DNA of 64,000 nt from Mercenaria mercenaria (taxonomy: Eukaryota; Mollusca; Bivalvia; Venerida; Veneridae): positions 57,779,001-57,843,000 of the forward strand of contig NC_069363.1 of assembly GCF_021730395.1 (NCBI RefSeq). Direction: 5' to 3'. The notes under the pieces were generated by a model. The model saw only the letters and a list, made by a program, of their open reading frames with translations. It was not told the origin of the DNA and searched no databases. The position numbers were made by a program, and so were the translations under genes. Of the stretch, positions 1 through 11,438 are shown in pieces (the first letter of the stretch is position 1; each line of letters opens with the position of its first letter).

Positions 1-409
1 TGTTTTGAAATTTAAGGAATAACTTTGACTTTACCATAGGGAATTTAATATGACTTTACAACGTGAAAGATAAGTGAACATATTAAGTACCATACCTGAT
101 TTTCATAAAAGGTTATCTCCCTTTTGCAATTTTGCTTCATTTTTCATGTTTTCAGTACTGGAGGGAATGACATTGATTCCACTAAATGGATTTTGATATA
201 ATTTGATACAGTGATACATGTCATTAAGGGAAAATGAAAGACCATAAATCTATGCAGAATATTAATGACATTAAAAATCATCTACCGTTTTATACTTCTT
301 AATAAACTGAAAAGCACAAGAACTGTATCTCCTTCTTGTATATATAGATAAAATTACCCCCACCCCCACCCCGACTGACTATATACGGTGCTATTAGTGG
401 TGATGAGTA
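1..409. other. AT-rich stretch, no gene seen
   Basis: No convincing exon, RNA gene or repeat end was found. A C-rich run (about 357-372) is the only low-complexity feature. Confidence 0.5.
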
Positions 410-585
410 CAGTCCAACCTCTGTAGAGCAACACCATTTGGGAGATACAAATATTGACTGTTATGTAGAGGTTGTTGTTCTGGAGAGGTAAATTTGATAG
501 TATATTTCAGCTTAGGGAAATTTTGATGATGTTGTTATAGAGAGGTGTTTGCTTAAGAGAGGGTCGCTCTGGAAACGTTGTACTG
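410..585. mobile_element. TA-flanked MITE (Tc1/mariner-like ends)
   Basis: A 176-bp element bounded by TA dinucleotides at 408-409 and 586-587. The left end begins CAGTCCAACCTCTG and the right end reads inward as CAGTACAACGTTTCCAG, so the ends are imperfect inverted repeats. The TA duplication and CAGT ends are typical of Tc1/mariner-derived MITEs. It has no coding capacity. Elements with related ends lie at 29614-30094 and 40728-41095. Confidence 0.6.
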
Positions 586-752
586 TATCATTTTTAACAA
601 TATTACCTTTTCTTGCAAGGCTTTAAGTGATGATGGTATGAATCACATTTAGTGATAGCTCTAGTTTATACTAAGCACAGTTGTTACTATTCATGATTCA
701 ATGTGTCGTACATCCTATATGTATAGTATTATTGCATGACTACTTATATAAA

Positions 753-826
753 TCGCCGGTCCATAGTTCTCGAGGCCCTGTGATCAATAGAGCTGCGCTC
801 TTCCTATTGAGCTAAGTTGGTGGGTT
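753..826 (-). repeat. Degenerate tRNA-like SINE head
   Basis: Read on the minus strand, the segment contains an A-box-like TAGCTCAATAGGAAGAGCGC and a decayed B-box region about 35 nt downstream. It resembles the tRNA-derived heads of the better preserved SINEs at 46.1, 49.3 and 60.9 kb. It is probably a SINE remnant and not a functional tRNA, since no good acceptor stem is visible. Confidence 0.4.
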
Positions 827-864
827 GAGGTATTGATATGTTACACACAACTGAAATAATATTG

Positions 865-943
865 TTGATCTTGAATTATCTGCCCTTGAAAAATGGATTT
901 TTTAGTGTTTTCTGATTTTCAAGGGCAGATAATTCAAGATCAA
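865..943. repeat. Perfect 28-bp inverted repeat (hairpin)
   Basis: Arms 865-892 and 916-943 are exact reverse complements over 28 bp, separated by 23 nt. The left arm begins TTGATCTTGAATTATC. RNA from either strand would form a long stem-loop. No coding frame is involved. It could be a small fold-back element or the stem of a larger MITE. Confidence 0.75.
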
Positions 944-954
944 GCCCGGGTACC

Positions 955-1110
955 TATGATTCTAAATAAAGTCTGTAAAAAGATCCTTTGGAAGCAAATC
1001 ATGCACCCAATAAGAATAATAGCAGACTCGGTTTGATTGAGCCTGTTCATCAGAGGTCATGAAATGTGCAACACCTCTCACGTCCCTTAGCACCGGCTTA
1101 AGCGGAACCC
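955..1110 (-). repeat. Interspersed repeat family A, copy 1
   Basis: Contains GACTCGGTTTGATTGAGCCT, a GTGCAACACCTCTCACG segment and a CACCGGCTTAAGCG segment. The same blocks occur in reverse order and on the opposite strand at 4335-4500, and partly at 1885-1965 and 63813-63905. No protein is encoded. Its class is unknown to me, with size and dispersion like a SINE. Confidence 0.6.
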
Positions 1111-1119
1111 TATTACACA

Positions 1120-1880
1120 TATTTTCGTTTTAAACTTAACTCTCAGTCAGTATACAAGTTTAAAGAAACTTTGTCAGTAGGAAACGTTTTGCCTATATAC
1201 ATATAGAAAACTGTTCGATATGCCTTTAAAGCTTGCTTCTACATTGTAAATAATAAGAAAGTATTGACAAACAGCTGCTGGTGTCATGTGTTTATTTTTT
1301 TTTATGTTTACCTTCAGAATATCTTTATAAGAAATAAGAAAAATATACAAATTGAAGGACAGTTTGTCGCAACTGTTGTTTTTCTTCTATATAAAGGCTG
1401 TCTCCCAATATGAAGGAATGTATATATTTTTGTCCTGCTTGTCAGTCTGTCATGAACATATTGTCTACCGATCTTTTATTGGAAAGTTCAGTAACTAAAG
1501 GTAGTTTTGCAGATTCTCAGCGTATTCCAGTATATTATTTTTTGTTGGAGTTATAGCCCTTTAATGGTCATTGTCTGGACTATTTCTTTTAATGTTGGGA
1601 TTTGTATTAAGCTTCATATGAATGGTCAATACCATTGTACCAAAGCCCAATCACTCATATTCAACGGCTTTTTTTTTTCAATTGAATGATTTTAGCAGAG
1701 TTACAGAGGTTTGAATTTTCAAATAAGTAAATTTTATCTAAACTACTTGTCTGCACAGACTTCCTGTTTTTAACTATTTGTTGAATTTCAATGAAACTTT
1801 GTTAAATAAAACTTTGTAGGAATGATTAATATAATAGAAAAAGTGGAAAACCACAGATCGCCCAACACGACCTAAATGAA
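1120..1880. other. AT-rich intergenic DNA
   Basis: Nothing recognisable; short open frames here lack coding character. Confidence 0.45.
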
Positions 1881-1884
1881 ACTG

Positions 1885-1965
1885 TTGCAGGCTCAGTTTG
1901 ATTGAGCCTGTTCGTGGACGGTAGTGGAAACCACGCCCTCTAGCCCCGGGTTGAGCAGAATTCAA
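1885..1965 (-). repeat. Interspersed repeat family A, partial copy 2
   Basis: Shares GGCTCAGTTTGATTGAGCCT and the following GTTCGTGG/ACCACGCCCTCTAGCCCCGG stretch with copy 1. It is diverged and shorter. Confidence 0.45.
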
Positions 1966-1969
1966 CATT

Positions 1970-2870
1970 TACACATGCACATTCCAGAATATAATTTACG
2001 GCTTAGGTCCACCTGCTTTACATTGGCTAACTTGGATGTTTTTGGCAGAGTTGTAGGCCTTTGAAGTATAAGTAAATATTGTCATGACAACTTATGTTGT
2101 CTGCGCTTAACCTCTGAAACTCTCCAAGTTTGATGTACTAAGACTAATCCAGTTCTGCATATCTTCCCTTTGTGCTACACATCAGTTTAATGTTCTCTTT
2201 AAATGAAGCAGTGTGAGAAGACACGGGCTTTTACTAAAGGCATCTCTAGTTTGTCATAATTGAGGTTTGTTGAGGTATTCCTAATCTAGGTTGGTTGCAA
2301 CTAGACTTTATAAAAAAACCTGAAGTTGAATAGATAGAGCAAACCCTAATAATTTAGATAATTTTAAATGGTATATTGCCCATTGAAGCTAATTATTTTA
2401 AAACCGCTGGCTGTTGTGTTTTTGTTTGTTTTTTCTTGTTTGTTTGTTTTTGCTTTTTTTGTTGTTGATTTCTTTGTTGTTGTTGTTTTTTCATCAGAAC
2501 ATATCGTACTTAAAGCGAGCTGTTTTGAACATTGCTTGTCCATCTGTTCGTTGTACATCAAGCTCTCTGTCGGTGTCAACAGTTTCTTCAATGAACATCT
2601 TTTTTCTTTAATTGATTTTTCAAGATGATGAAACATGACATGGATGCTACTTAGGTGGTACTCTTTTAGAGGTGTTCATTTTATAAAGAAGTCAATTCCA
2701 GTAATATTAAAATCAGTCCAGCAGTTTCTGGCAAGAAGATTTTAAATGTTCTCATAGGAAAAAGTGACCACGCCCTCTGCCATGTTTTCTTTGCAAATCA
2801 ATTTTGAACATCAAAGAGTCACCCAAGGAAAAGTTCTGTAAATTTATTTCAAGGTCCAGTTCAGATGTAG
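1970..2870. other. Non-coding stretch with GTT-rich simple sequence
   Basis: A T/G-rich simple-sequence tract (about 2410-2495) creates long open frames on both strands. These are low-complexity artefacts. A short ACCACGCCCTCTG phrase near 2768 matches units of the 33.6-34.2 kb array. Confidence 0.45.
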
Positions 2871-2976
2871 AGGTCGTTTGAAGGTTTTTCTTTTTTTAGC
2901 TCTGGAAAGTCATGTTTCTTTTTTTTGGGGGGGGGGGGTGTTGTTGTTGTTTTGGGGGGTTTGCGGGGGTGTGTCT

Positions 2977-3070
2977 TTTGTCTATATTTTGTTGTGTATA
3001 TGTGTATACAGACTTATGCTTAGCACTGTGGTTTTTGTTGCTGTTGACAGGCTGCTTTCCCGGAATAAGG
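2977..3070 (+). repeat. 94-bp exact duplicate, copy 1
   Basis: Identical over 94 bp to 5640-5733. The flanks are unrelated. Near its end it has a splice-acceptor-like TTGTTGCTGTTGACAG followed by GCTGCTTTCCCGGAATAAGG. A G-rich low-complexity run (2924-2966) lies just upstream. Confidence 0.8.
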
Positions 3071-3259
3071 ATGAGAGAGAGAGAGTTGATGAATCAGAAT
3101 AATTTAAAATATTTTTGCATACGGTCACCAAATGAACCCTTGCAGAAAAGTTATTTTAAAATGAGGCAAACAGCTGTAGAAAGAACAGATTCTCTACTAT
3201 TAGCAGTTCAGTTAAAACCAAACCAGCAACTATTAACAATAACAATGTTTTTTTAACGT

Positions 3260-4180
3260 AACAATTCAAATACTTTAAAAATATTAACTAGCCGTCCAAT
3301 TTTGACATGCATTGAAGAATAGTCCAAATCCTGTCATGGTCAAATTTAAGGCAAGTTTGTACTAACTCCAAATTTCACCACAGAATAAAAAAAAAATATT
3401 TAAAGAATATCAGTCCTCTCTTTACAACATTTTTTAAATCCACAAAGTTAATGTAAATCCAACAAATGTTCAATTTACTAATTGGTAAAATTTTGTTATT
3501 AAGAATACAGGAATGTTTTGTAATAAGATCTTGCTTAGGTTTTTCATACTCGTTCTCAGACAGCTTTCTATTTAAAGCATAAAGGAAGACTCCAGTACTT
3601 TCATGTATCACCAAGAGTAAAAAGAAACTTCTGGAACACCCAGAAAAAACATGGCTTTAAAATTTCACACCCTATTTATCGGCACCTTCTGGAAAACCAT
3701 AGAATATAAACAACTTACTGGCATACATGATGTCTCAAAACTAGGACAGGCATTGCATTAAACAATGAGTCATCAATATAAAAAAAATGAATAAAGTGAA
3801 GCATAATGGGGAATGACACTTACTAAGCAAGTTGTCAAAATGTCTCTTTAATAGAAATAAAAATATAAAAACTTTTGTACTTGTGCCCATCATAAAATTT
3901 TAAGACAGGCCCTTATCCTAAATTCATATTTTGGATTCAAGCTGCTATCACTGGCTATGTGATTAGGACACGAAGAAAATTTCATTTATGCAATGTCTGG
4001 CACAGCAAATTTGTGTGGTTTTAGCCACTGTAGAAATTCCAGTACGCCTTTGTAGACCTGTGGTGATGATGGGACTAGCCGATGGGATTTTACTAGATGG
4101 CAGATTGGGGTTAGAAGTATTATCTTCCTTGGAAAACATTTATGAGAATTGATGGTTTAGCACATCACCTTTCTTCTTGT
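3260..4180. other. AT-rich intergenic DNA
   Basis: No exon or repeat boundary was recognised. Confidence 0.4.
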
Positions 4181-4334
4181 CTATGCTGTAGGTGATAACA
4201 TTTCTTCTAAGGAGACACACCAAAGTTGTCTTTGTTCCGGGATTTCATAGTGTGAACAGAAGTTTAGATTCAGTGTTGTTATATTTTCTGGTTCTTTGGG
4301 ATTATGGGTCCATTCAATAGATGTGTAATAGAGT

Positions 4335-4500
4335 TTAATAGAGTTTCGCTTAAGCCGGTGACGGGGGGTGGGGCGTGAAAGGTGTTGCACATTTAATTAC
4401 CTCTCATGAATGAACAGACTCAATCAAACCGAGTCGGCTATTATTCTTTTTTTTTTTTGTTGCATTCTATGCTTCCAAGGGATCTTTTTACAGATTTTAT
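4335..4500 (+). repeat. Interspersed repeat family A, copy 3
   Basis: Begins with CGCTTAAGCCGGTG, then GTGTTGCACATTT, ACTCAATCAAACCGAGTCGG, a T-tract, and GGGATCTTTTTACAG. This is the reverse complement of the order in copy 1 (955-1110). It ends shortly before a TIR transposon at 4523. Confidence 0.6.
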
Positions 4501-4522
4501 TACCTATCGCAACCTGGCACAA

Positions 4523-5482
4523 ACATGTCAAGTTTCCCGGATTGTCCGGGAGTTTCCCGGATTCAGACCCACTTTCCCGGACGTACGGAAAACTTAAATA
4601 TCTCCCGGAAAATCATTTTTCCATAAAAGCATATACCTTTAGTTGGCCAGCTCTACATTTTAAATTTAAAAAAAATCCAAGCTTATGCTTTCATGAATCA
4701 TTACACACTGTGGCTGACGTAATTTATCATTCTCTACCAGTATCGATAAAAGTTTAACAAGGTCACGTTCTGATGACATGCTGCAAACAGGTGTGTGTAT
4801 GGGCTAGTTTTAGACTGTGTTAATTGGCGAGTGATGATGTTTACATTGATGATAAAAACAGGAGCTTGTTTATGGATGATTTAGATGGAAAAGGATATTT
4901 AGGGATACATTTGAATAGATAATAGAGCCGACCTTTATTGGAGTGATGGCAATCATTACCATTGATACAACTTGACAATTAGGTTAAAAAAAATTAACAG
5001 CTACATGATTTTGTATTTTCTGTTTATTTTTAATTAGTAAAGAACACTTTTTAGTACTATATAGATTTAAAATGGTAAAATAGATTTATTGCCAATCTAT
5101 TTTAGCTACTGCTCATGTGCTAACATTCTAGAAATGTCGAAAAGATCTGCAAGTTATTCACTGGATACTGTATATTAAATGAAAAGAGATGTGCTAGTAA
5201 ATTTCATCAATTTCTCTGCTTATTAAATGATAATAATTAAATAAATCTAAATCAATACTAAGTGTTAATACTAAAAAGTGTTTTAAAATGCAAGTTACAA
5301 CCCCTCAAACCGTTGCCCAAATCAGTTGATCAAGTCAGAAAGAAAAATGCGTTAGATCTAATCTGTTTTACAGTTCTATATTCGACCAAACATTTCTCGG
5401 TAAAACCTCATGGATTTTCATCAAATCTCCTGGATTTTTAACTAATATCTCCTAGAAAATTGTCCGGGGAACTTGGCATGTA
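4523..5482. mobile_element. Non-autonomous DNA transposon with TIRs
   Basis: The left end reads ACATGTCAAGTTTCCCGGA and the right end reads inward as ACATGCCAAGTTCCCCGGA, giving imperfect terminal inverted repeats of about 19 bp. The CCCGG motif recurs several times just inside the left end (TCCCGGATT, TCCCGGACG, TCCCGGAAA) and TCCTGGA/TCCTAGA variants lie inside the right end. Such subterminal repeats suggest transposase binding sites. No transposase is encoded; length is about 960 bp. Confidence 0.6.
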
Positions 5483-5639
5483 TGCTGGCGGGATAACTTT
5501 TTACACTGTTCTGTAGTTTTGAAACATGGTGGTAATAAAGATTGAGTGTTTGCGCGACGATTTAAGTGTTTTTCCAAGGCACTGTCCGACTGTGTCCCTT
5601 AATATTTTTGTTTTGATCTTTGTTGTCCATTTATTTTGC

Positions 5640-5733
5640 TTTGTCTATATTTTGTTGTGTATATGTGTATACAGACTTATGCTTAGCACTGTGGTTTTTG
5701 TTGCTGTTGACAGGCTGCTTTCCCGGAATAAGG
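5640..5733 (+). repeat. 94-bp exact duplicate, copy 2
   Basis: Exact match to 2977-3070, about 2.6 kb away in the same orientation. The flanks differ on both sides, so this is not the centre of a larger visible duplication. Confidence 0.8.
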
Positions 5734-7329
5734 CTAATCCTACTGGATCAATATTCTTGTTTGTTAGGAACCTAATCGTATCATAGCATGCACACTGTGT
5801 TAGAAACAAATGCATTTTATAATCATCACTGGTCAGGGACCACCAATTCAAATCAAAGGCCTGAAGGGCCTGAGTCGGCTAATGATTGATGTACTGACAG
5901 TATAGTCTACCAGTTTCAGTTTGTTTTTAGTTTTTTTTCTTAAAATTTCATAACACAGCTCGATATTTACCCAAAATATTATATCCGGATACGATTACAC
6001 TTTTCTCCAGTTTCAACAATATATTTTACAAATTGTGATGATACGGAGACATTTAGCAGCAATTGGCAGTATCTGACATTGAAGTTTACGGTTAAATTAC
6101 CTCTTATTTAAATCTTTTCATAAAAAAGTTGTTTCGTTTCGTGAAAGCAGCCAAACATAGACGATCTACTTTCGATTTCAAAAACTACAAGAAAATACAA
6201 TTTAATGTTTCGCCGATTTGTTTATTTCTCGAAAAATAAGAATTAAAATCATTTTTAATATCAGTAGTAACTAAACAAACCAGTAAGAGCTTCTTCTTCC
6301 GATAATTTATCCATTTACTGACTGCAAAATTCAACCCACGTAAAGTTTATAGAAATCATACGATGCGCATATACGTTCAATATGGGAGAATTAAGGCTGA
6401 TCGGCTATGTTACCTAACGCATCCAGACGATTCAGATTTTGTTTTTAAAAAAGCATTGTGTGCGTTTCTGTAATTTTATATACGTTTTTATATGCTTAGA
6501 AATTATTAGACATGCGTATTTGCATTATTTCTATACGTAATTTACGCTAATACGCATCTTATCTGGAGCCCTGTGGAACTATTTTTTGTCTTTCGCTGGA
6601 TGTTACGCAAGCTTTGTAAGCCTGCGCAATTCTTAAAATGCACATTTATGCTTAATGAGTTACATTCGAGTATTGCAATTACAAGTTATAAATATGACAG
6701 ATTACATCGTATATTGGTCATAGCAAAGGGAATTGACACAACTTAACTTCATTCATGCAGTGAACTGTTTGAAATTTGAGAAATCTAATGGAACTACATC
6801 CCTTCACGTGTTATTCGGTCCATTTAGAGAATCGCTGAACAGCAAGGACTCGTCAAAAGGCTTTCAGCCTTTAGCCGACTCAAAAAAGTACATGGAACCT
6901 ACTGGGAATAAGGTAAGTATATACTTCTGAATAAAGTAATGTGTGTCCGTTCTGATTGGTCATTCGTGTAAACAAACCCAAAAAAAGACTTTTTTTTTCA
7001 AAATTGATCTCTTTTACTTCATTACAGTATTTTATAATACGTTTTGACAAAATTTGCTATATTTTATGTGTATTGAAAAAAAAAGTTAGATTAAACGAAT
7101 TTCTTCCACCATACAAACGATGTAAACAGGGGGTTGTCTCATCACACGAAAATTACTTAAACAAAGTATCACTATTCATATGTTTTTTCGTCCCATATTT
7201 TTGTGGAACTAAGATAGTTCTCGAAAAAATGTGATTAGATATATATATATGTTTCGATATATGGAAGGCCGTACACGTCATAATGATATAATGGAAGTCT
7301 ATGGGAAAACAATGTTCTCTAACCTACTT
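5734..7329. other. Unassigned stretch upstream of the SMIM27-like/RPC9 unit
   Basis: No gene was confirmed. A good 5' splice-site match (AATAAG|GTAAGTAT) at 6912/6913 ends an open frame that starts near 6733. I could not tie this to a known protein or a downstream exon, so it may be a non-coding first exon or chance. Confidence 0.3.
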
Positions 7330-7489
7330 TTCACCCGGCTTTAGGGTACGGCTCGGTACGCGAAATAGGCACAACATGCGCATGGGCTTAGGTTGTTTCC
7401 GGTTAAGATGTCAACAAACATGTAGACCGCGCTGAGATTTTATATTTCCTGGCATTATTTGTCCTAAATAAAAGTTATCAGCATAAACC
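7330..7489 (+). promoter_or_regulatory. Likely promoter / 5' UTR of the SMIM27-like/RPC9 transcript
   Basis: This stretch is richer in CpG than its surroundings and contains TTTCCGGTTAAG, an ETS-like site common in housekeeping promoters. It lies directly before the first coding exon. A very short upstream frame (ATG at 7408, stop at 7423-7425) would be in the leader if transcription starts above it. The start site is not visible, so the role is inferred from position. Confidence 0.35.
7408..7425 (+). promoter_or_regulatory. Possible five-codon upstream reading frame
   Basis: ATG TCA ACA AAC ATG TAG lies 65 bases before the micropeptide ATG. It matters only if the transcript begins upstream of it. 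Confidence 0.25.
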
Positions 7490-10400
7490 ATGTTTATTTT
7501 CAGCAAGAAGACAGTCTCAAGGATTCTTAACTTGGTAAATTTAGAAGTCATCCTTTTAAATTTCGTAGTAAACAGGCACGATTAATGGATAAGTTTTCCC
7601 GACATGTTGAAGCATATTTCATTGTAAGTGCGGTGGTATTCGGACACGGCTTTCAATGTTATCGGTCTAATGTTTTCCAAATAGATAAAATATATATTTA
7701 AAGTGATGGATGTAGGGACCTTAAAATTAAACATCAAGTAAAACATGAAGGAAGAGTTTAGCCTTTCAGTAACCAACAGTCAAAATAATTCGACATTCAG
7801 ATTGTTTTATATTTGTGACTGGCAGTCTAAACATCAAAACTTTGAAGGACCAAAATAATGGAGGATGAATCACAGTACACAGTCATGTAAAGTTATTGGT
7901 TTTATCGCTTGCGCATATTGGCGTGTATACATGGTAAACGTTAATCATGTGCAGTACATACATAGGCTTAAATCACCAGAAAATTCGTAATCTTGGATAT
8001 TATTTGATAATTTTTGCATAAATCAATGAGAAATTGAATCCCCTTTTGATGCATGTAAGTTTTATTTGAATTTATGGCCAATTTTCAAAATCAACGGCAT
8101 TTAAACCTATAGCATGTAAAGTGTTGCAGCGATGAAAATTTCATCGGAAATTGCTTCAGCTATTTTGGTCTTTCGAGTGTTTGACGCGAGTGGGGACATT
8201 GCTCATATCAAAAAAAATTATCTCAATATTTCCAAGGATCGCGTCAAATTAGTTGGACTGCAGTAACCAAATGCCTAGCTTGTGATCTAGAAATTATCTG
8301 GCACAGGGTTAGCAACATGCAACCACAGGAAACTAACTCTTGCAAACACCTGATTCAATGTTTCCAAAAAATGTGACCCCTAAACAATTTAAACGCTCAA
8401 AATCACTTTTTAAACCTAGCTTATTGTGTTGCATAGAAGGTATCCTAATACTATATGATTTTTAAGACGGGGAAGTATGGAGATTGGAAATTATACACTG
8501 TTTTCCAAAGTGAAAGTACCATGTATTTGAATGGGACTAAAATTTCATTTTTATACGCCCGTTTGAATGTAACTTGGCACAATTATACACCATCGTGAGA
8601 CGAATTGTCATTCATGCGCAGTTCCCTTCTTTAGAATTACTTCCCTTTGTTGTTACTATAAATAGCTTCTATTGTAACTTTTTCACTACTAGTCGTAGGG
8701 AAAAATCGAGACCTGGTGACCACTTTTCTGTAGTACAATATGCATGCTACATCCAATTTTGAGGTGTATTTTGACCAATCTCTACCTAGTAAAGATTTTT
8801 GTGTGGACTTTTTTTTTTGATTTTTTTTTTTTTTTAAGATTAACTTCCCTTAGTTGTTACTATAAATAACTTATATTGTAACTTTTTTATAATTGACCGT
8901 AGGGAAAAACCAAGACCACTTTTCTGTGGTACAACATCAGGGTTTTTTCTAGCTAATTTGGGAACATAGCCTATACCCCCAAAATTGGGAATTTTTATGC
9001 GTAAATGTTCTAAATTGGGAAATATTTAGTCCCATAGGATAAAGTAAGGATGTGTTTAAGCATTTTCTCATACACTTGTTTCACATTTTAGAACATCTTT
9101 AACATACTTCCATTATAAAATTGTCCATAATTTGGTCAATTTTTGTGCAATTTTGATGAATTTTTTTTTTCAGAATGTAGATTGGGAATTTTTGCACTCA
9201 TTTTGGGAAAAAAACATACTTTTTGGCATTGGGAATATAGCCGAATAACGGCTATAAAAACGGCCGAAAAAAAACCCTGCAACATAGATGTTACTTTCAA
9301 ATTTTAGGTGTATTTTAAGGTATCTCTACCTGGTAAGGAGTTTTTTTGTGGACTTAGAAAAACAAAAGACTTACAATGATTACTAAACAACCACAAAATT
9401 AAAATTCCATTTGCAAATACAGGTGCTAGAGTAAAGAAATTTGCTGTGACGGGCGTATATTGTGACATTCTGGCACTCTTGTTAGCTATTCAAATCACTC
9501 TGCATCCATGGTCCGTCATCCGTCCTTCCATCTGTTAACAATATCTCGTTATTGCATCTCCTCAGAAACTACTGGGGGGATTTTGACCAAACTTTGTCAA
9601 AATGATGTATTGGTATCCTAGTTGTGTCCCCCTGAAAATCAGACTGGTTCAACAATTTTTGAGTGAGTTATGGTCCTTTGTTTATTTTTATAATTTACAT
9701 AGATTTATATAGGGAAAAACTTTGAAAATCATCTTGTCCAAAACCACAAGGCCTAGGACTTTGATATTTGGTATGTAGCATCATCTAGCGGTCCTCTACC
9801 AAGATAATGAGAATTATTTCCCTAGGGTCAAATATTGCCCCGCCCTGGGGGGTCACATGGTTTATATAGACTTATATAGGGAAAAACTTTTAAAATCTTG
9901 TCATAACCTACAATATTCAAATCTAGACCTTATGTATAGTTTTGAGTGGCTATATGAACCTTGACATGAGTTGACCTTGATCTACTTTCACATTTCTGTA
10001 GCTACAGCCTTCAGATTTTGACCACATGCATAGGTTTGTGTACCAAAATAAACCTTGACATTGACCTAGTGACCTACTTTCACATTTAATTTGGACACAT
10101 GCATAGTTTTGTGTTCCGAAATGAAATTTGACCTTGATTTTGACCTAATGACCTACTTTCACATTTCTCAAGCTACAGCCTTCAAAATTGGGCCACGTGC
10201 ATAGTTTTGTGTACCGAAATGAACTTTGACCTTGAGATTGACCTAGTGACCTACTTTCACATTTCTGTAGCTACAGCCTTCAAATTTGGACCACATGCAT
10301 AGGTTTGTGTACAGAAATAAACTTTGACCTTGACATTGACCTAGTGACCTATTTTCAGAATTCTTCAGCTACAGCCTTCAAATTTGGACCACATGCATAG

Positions 10401-11100
10401 TTTTGTGTCCCTAAATGAACTTTGACCTTGAGATTGACCTAGTGACCTGCTTTCACATTTCTCAAGCTACAGGCTTCAAATTTGAAGCACATGCATAGTT
10501 TTGTGTACAGAAATGAAGTTTGACCTTGAAATTGATCTAGTGACCTACTTTCACATTTCTCAAGCTACAGCTTCAAGTTTGGACCATATGCACAGTTTTG
10601 TGTACCGAAATGAACTTTAACCTTGATTTTGACCTTGATCTAGTCTTGAAATTTGGAACATTCAAAAATGGCTCAATGGTGGGCACCAAGATCACTCTGT
10701 GATCTCTTGTTTACTGAATGGCTGCTGCACAGTGTTATTTCTAGAGCTCAAAAAGGGCAGGGTAATGTCAAAAAGGGGCAGGGGGCTGCCAGAAAGGAGC
10801 AGGGTGTTGTTTTTAACATGAAAGTTACCTTAGTCGCGTTTCAAGATGTTTATAGTTATGTATTCATAACATTTATGATTATTGCACACTTGTCAAAGAA
10901 TGAAACATGGACCAGTTCATTTTAGATATTTAGCAGACTAAAGGTTAACAGTAAAAAAATAAAATCATAAAATGAATGTTTTGATTTTATATTTTCAGCT
11001 CTTGTTTGCTGTAGTGATACTAAGTTGGGTGTATACAATTTTGGCTGGACGCTGGGCATCAATAAAATATTTGAAGGACACGTACGGTATCGCAGAATAA
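7490..11100 (+). CDS. SMIM27-like single-pass membrane micropeptide (2 exons)
   Basis: Exon 1 coding part is 7490-7534 (15 codons, donor TTG|GTAAAT, phase 0). Exon 2 is 10999-11102 (acceptor ATTTTCAG, stop 11098-11100, donor AG|GTAAAC after the stop). The join gives 48 residues: MFIFSKKTVSRILNL, then LLFAVVILSWVYTILAG, then a short basic tail. From memory, human SMIM27 begins MKPVSRRTLDWIYSV and continues LLLAIVLISW; S5, T8, I12, A19 and SW24-25 fall at the same residue numbers with no gap. One membrane helix spans about residues 12-32. SMIM27 is a small integral membrane protein; I know of no settled function. The ATG has A at -3. The reading is inferred from splice signals and short similarity. 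Exon 2 is also open in a second frame, so a cDNA would be needed. The intron contains two hairpin-ended elements. Confidence 0.6.
7535..8548 (+). other. First part of intron 1 of the SMIM27-like/RPC9 unit
   Basis: AT-rich intronic sequence after the donor at 7535; no further feature seen. Confidence 0.4.
8549..9483 (+). mobile_element. Hairpin-ended HINE/Helentron-like element (TACGCCCG family)
   Basis: The left end is TTTTATACGCCCGT. The right part carries the inverse ACGGGCGTATA, then a short spacer, then CTCTTGTT at 476-483 of this kb. Internally it carries two diverged copies of a block that includes ACCACTTTTCTGT and TCTCTACCTGGTAA phrases. The same block recurs reversed at 24.2-24.8 kb. 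No coding capacity. It lies inside intron 1 of the SMIM27-like/RPC9 unit. Confidence 0.55.
9484..10711 (+). mobile_element. Hairpin-ended HINE-like element (AGCCCACC family), 5' truncated
   Basis: It abuts the previous element and lacks the 5' hairpin seen in the full copy at 19681-21706, but retains AATCACTCTGCATCC, a CCGTC-rich head and a long common region. It then has about six tandem units of about 95-100 bp containing TGACCTAGTGACCTACTTTC. The 3' end is GATCACTCTGTGATC (hairpin) followed by TCTTGTT. Confidence 0.65.
9960..10640 (+). repeat. Minisatellite core, about 95-100-bp units
   Basis: Units carry TTGACCTTGA..TTGACCTAGTGACCTA, CTTTCACATTTCT, AGCTACAGCCTTCAAATTTG and CACATGCATAGTTTTGTG. 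This is the same unit as in 20.5-21.65 kb. Confidence 0.8.
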
Positions 11101-11438
11101 AGGTAAACCACTTAACATTCTTACTTACATGAGTAGGAAGATAGTGATAAAGATTAAGTTCATCCTCTTAATTTTGGCTCCTACATCATAACATGTCAAA
11201 GTAAAAGTTGTGCTGGGCGTCCTCTGGTTAATGAAATGTTAGGACACTTTGAAAGAACACTTTGGCCTACAGTTATCATACTTAATAGCATGATTGCATG
11301 TGGTCAGTAGATTGCCTTTATTTTTTGTAGGGGTCAATAGGTCAAAGGTTTTTGTGATCTCTAGATTGAAAATGGGACAGGCCATCATTTAGGGCGTATG
11401 TGTTTTACGAACAGCATTTTTTTTTACAGCTTGGCAGA

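Noticed and set aside
2364-2636. Open frames on both strands across GTT-rich sequence
   Set aside because: They come from simple sequence (Lys/Thr- or Phe/Val-rich translation) with no motif or splice context.
2878-3256. Open frames around the G-rich tract
   Set aside because: Low-complexity Phe/Gly/Val translation; part is the 94-bp duplicate.
6733-6912. Possible coding exon ending at a good donor
   Set aside because: No ATG in context, no recognised protein, and no matching downstream exon; kept only as a note.
10653-10925. 90-codon frame before the SMIM27-like exon 2
   Set aside because: Its first part is the 3' end of a mobile element, and it does not splice in phase with exon 2.
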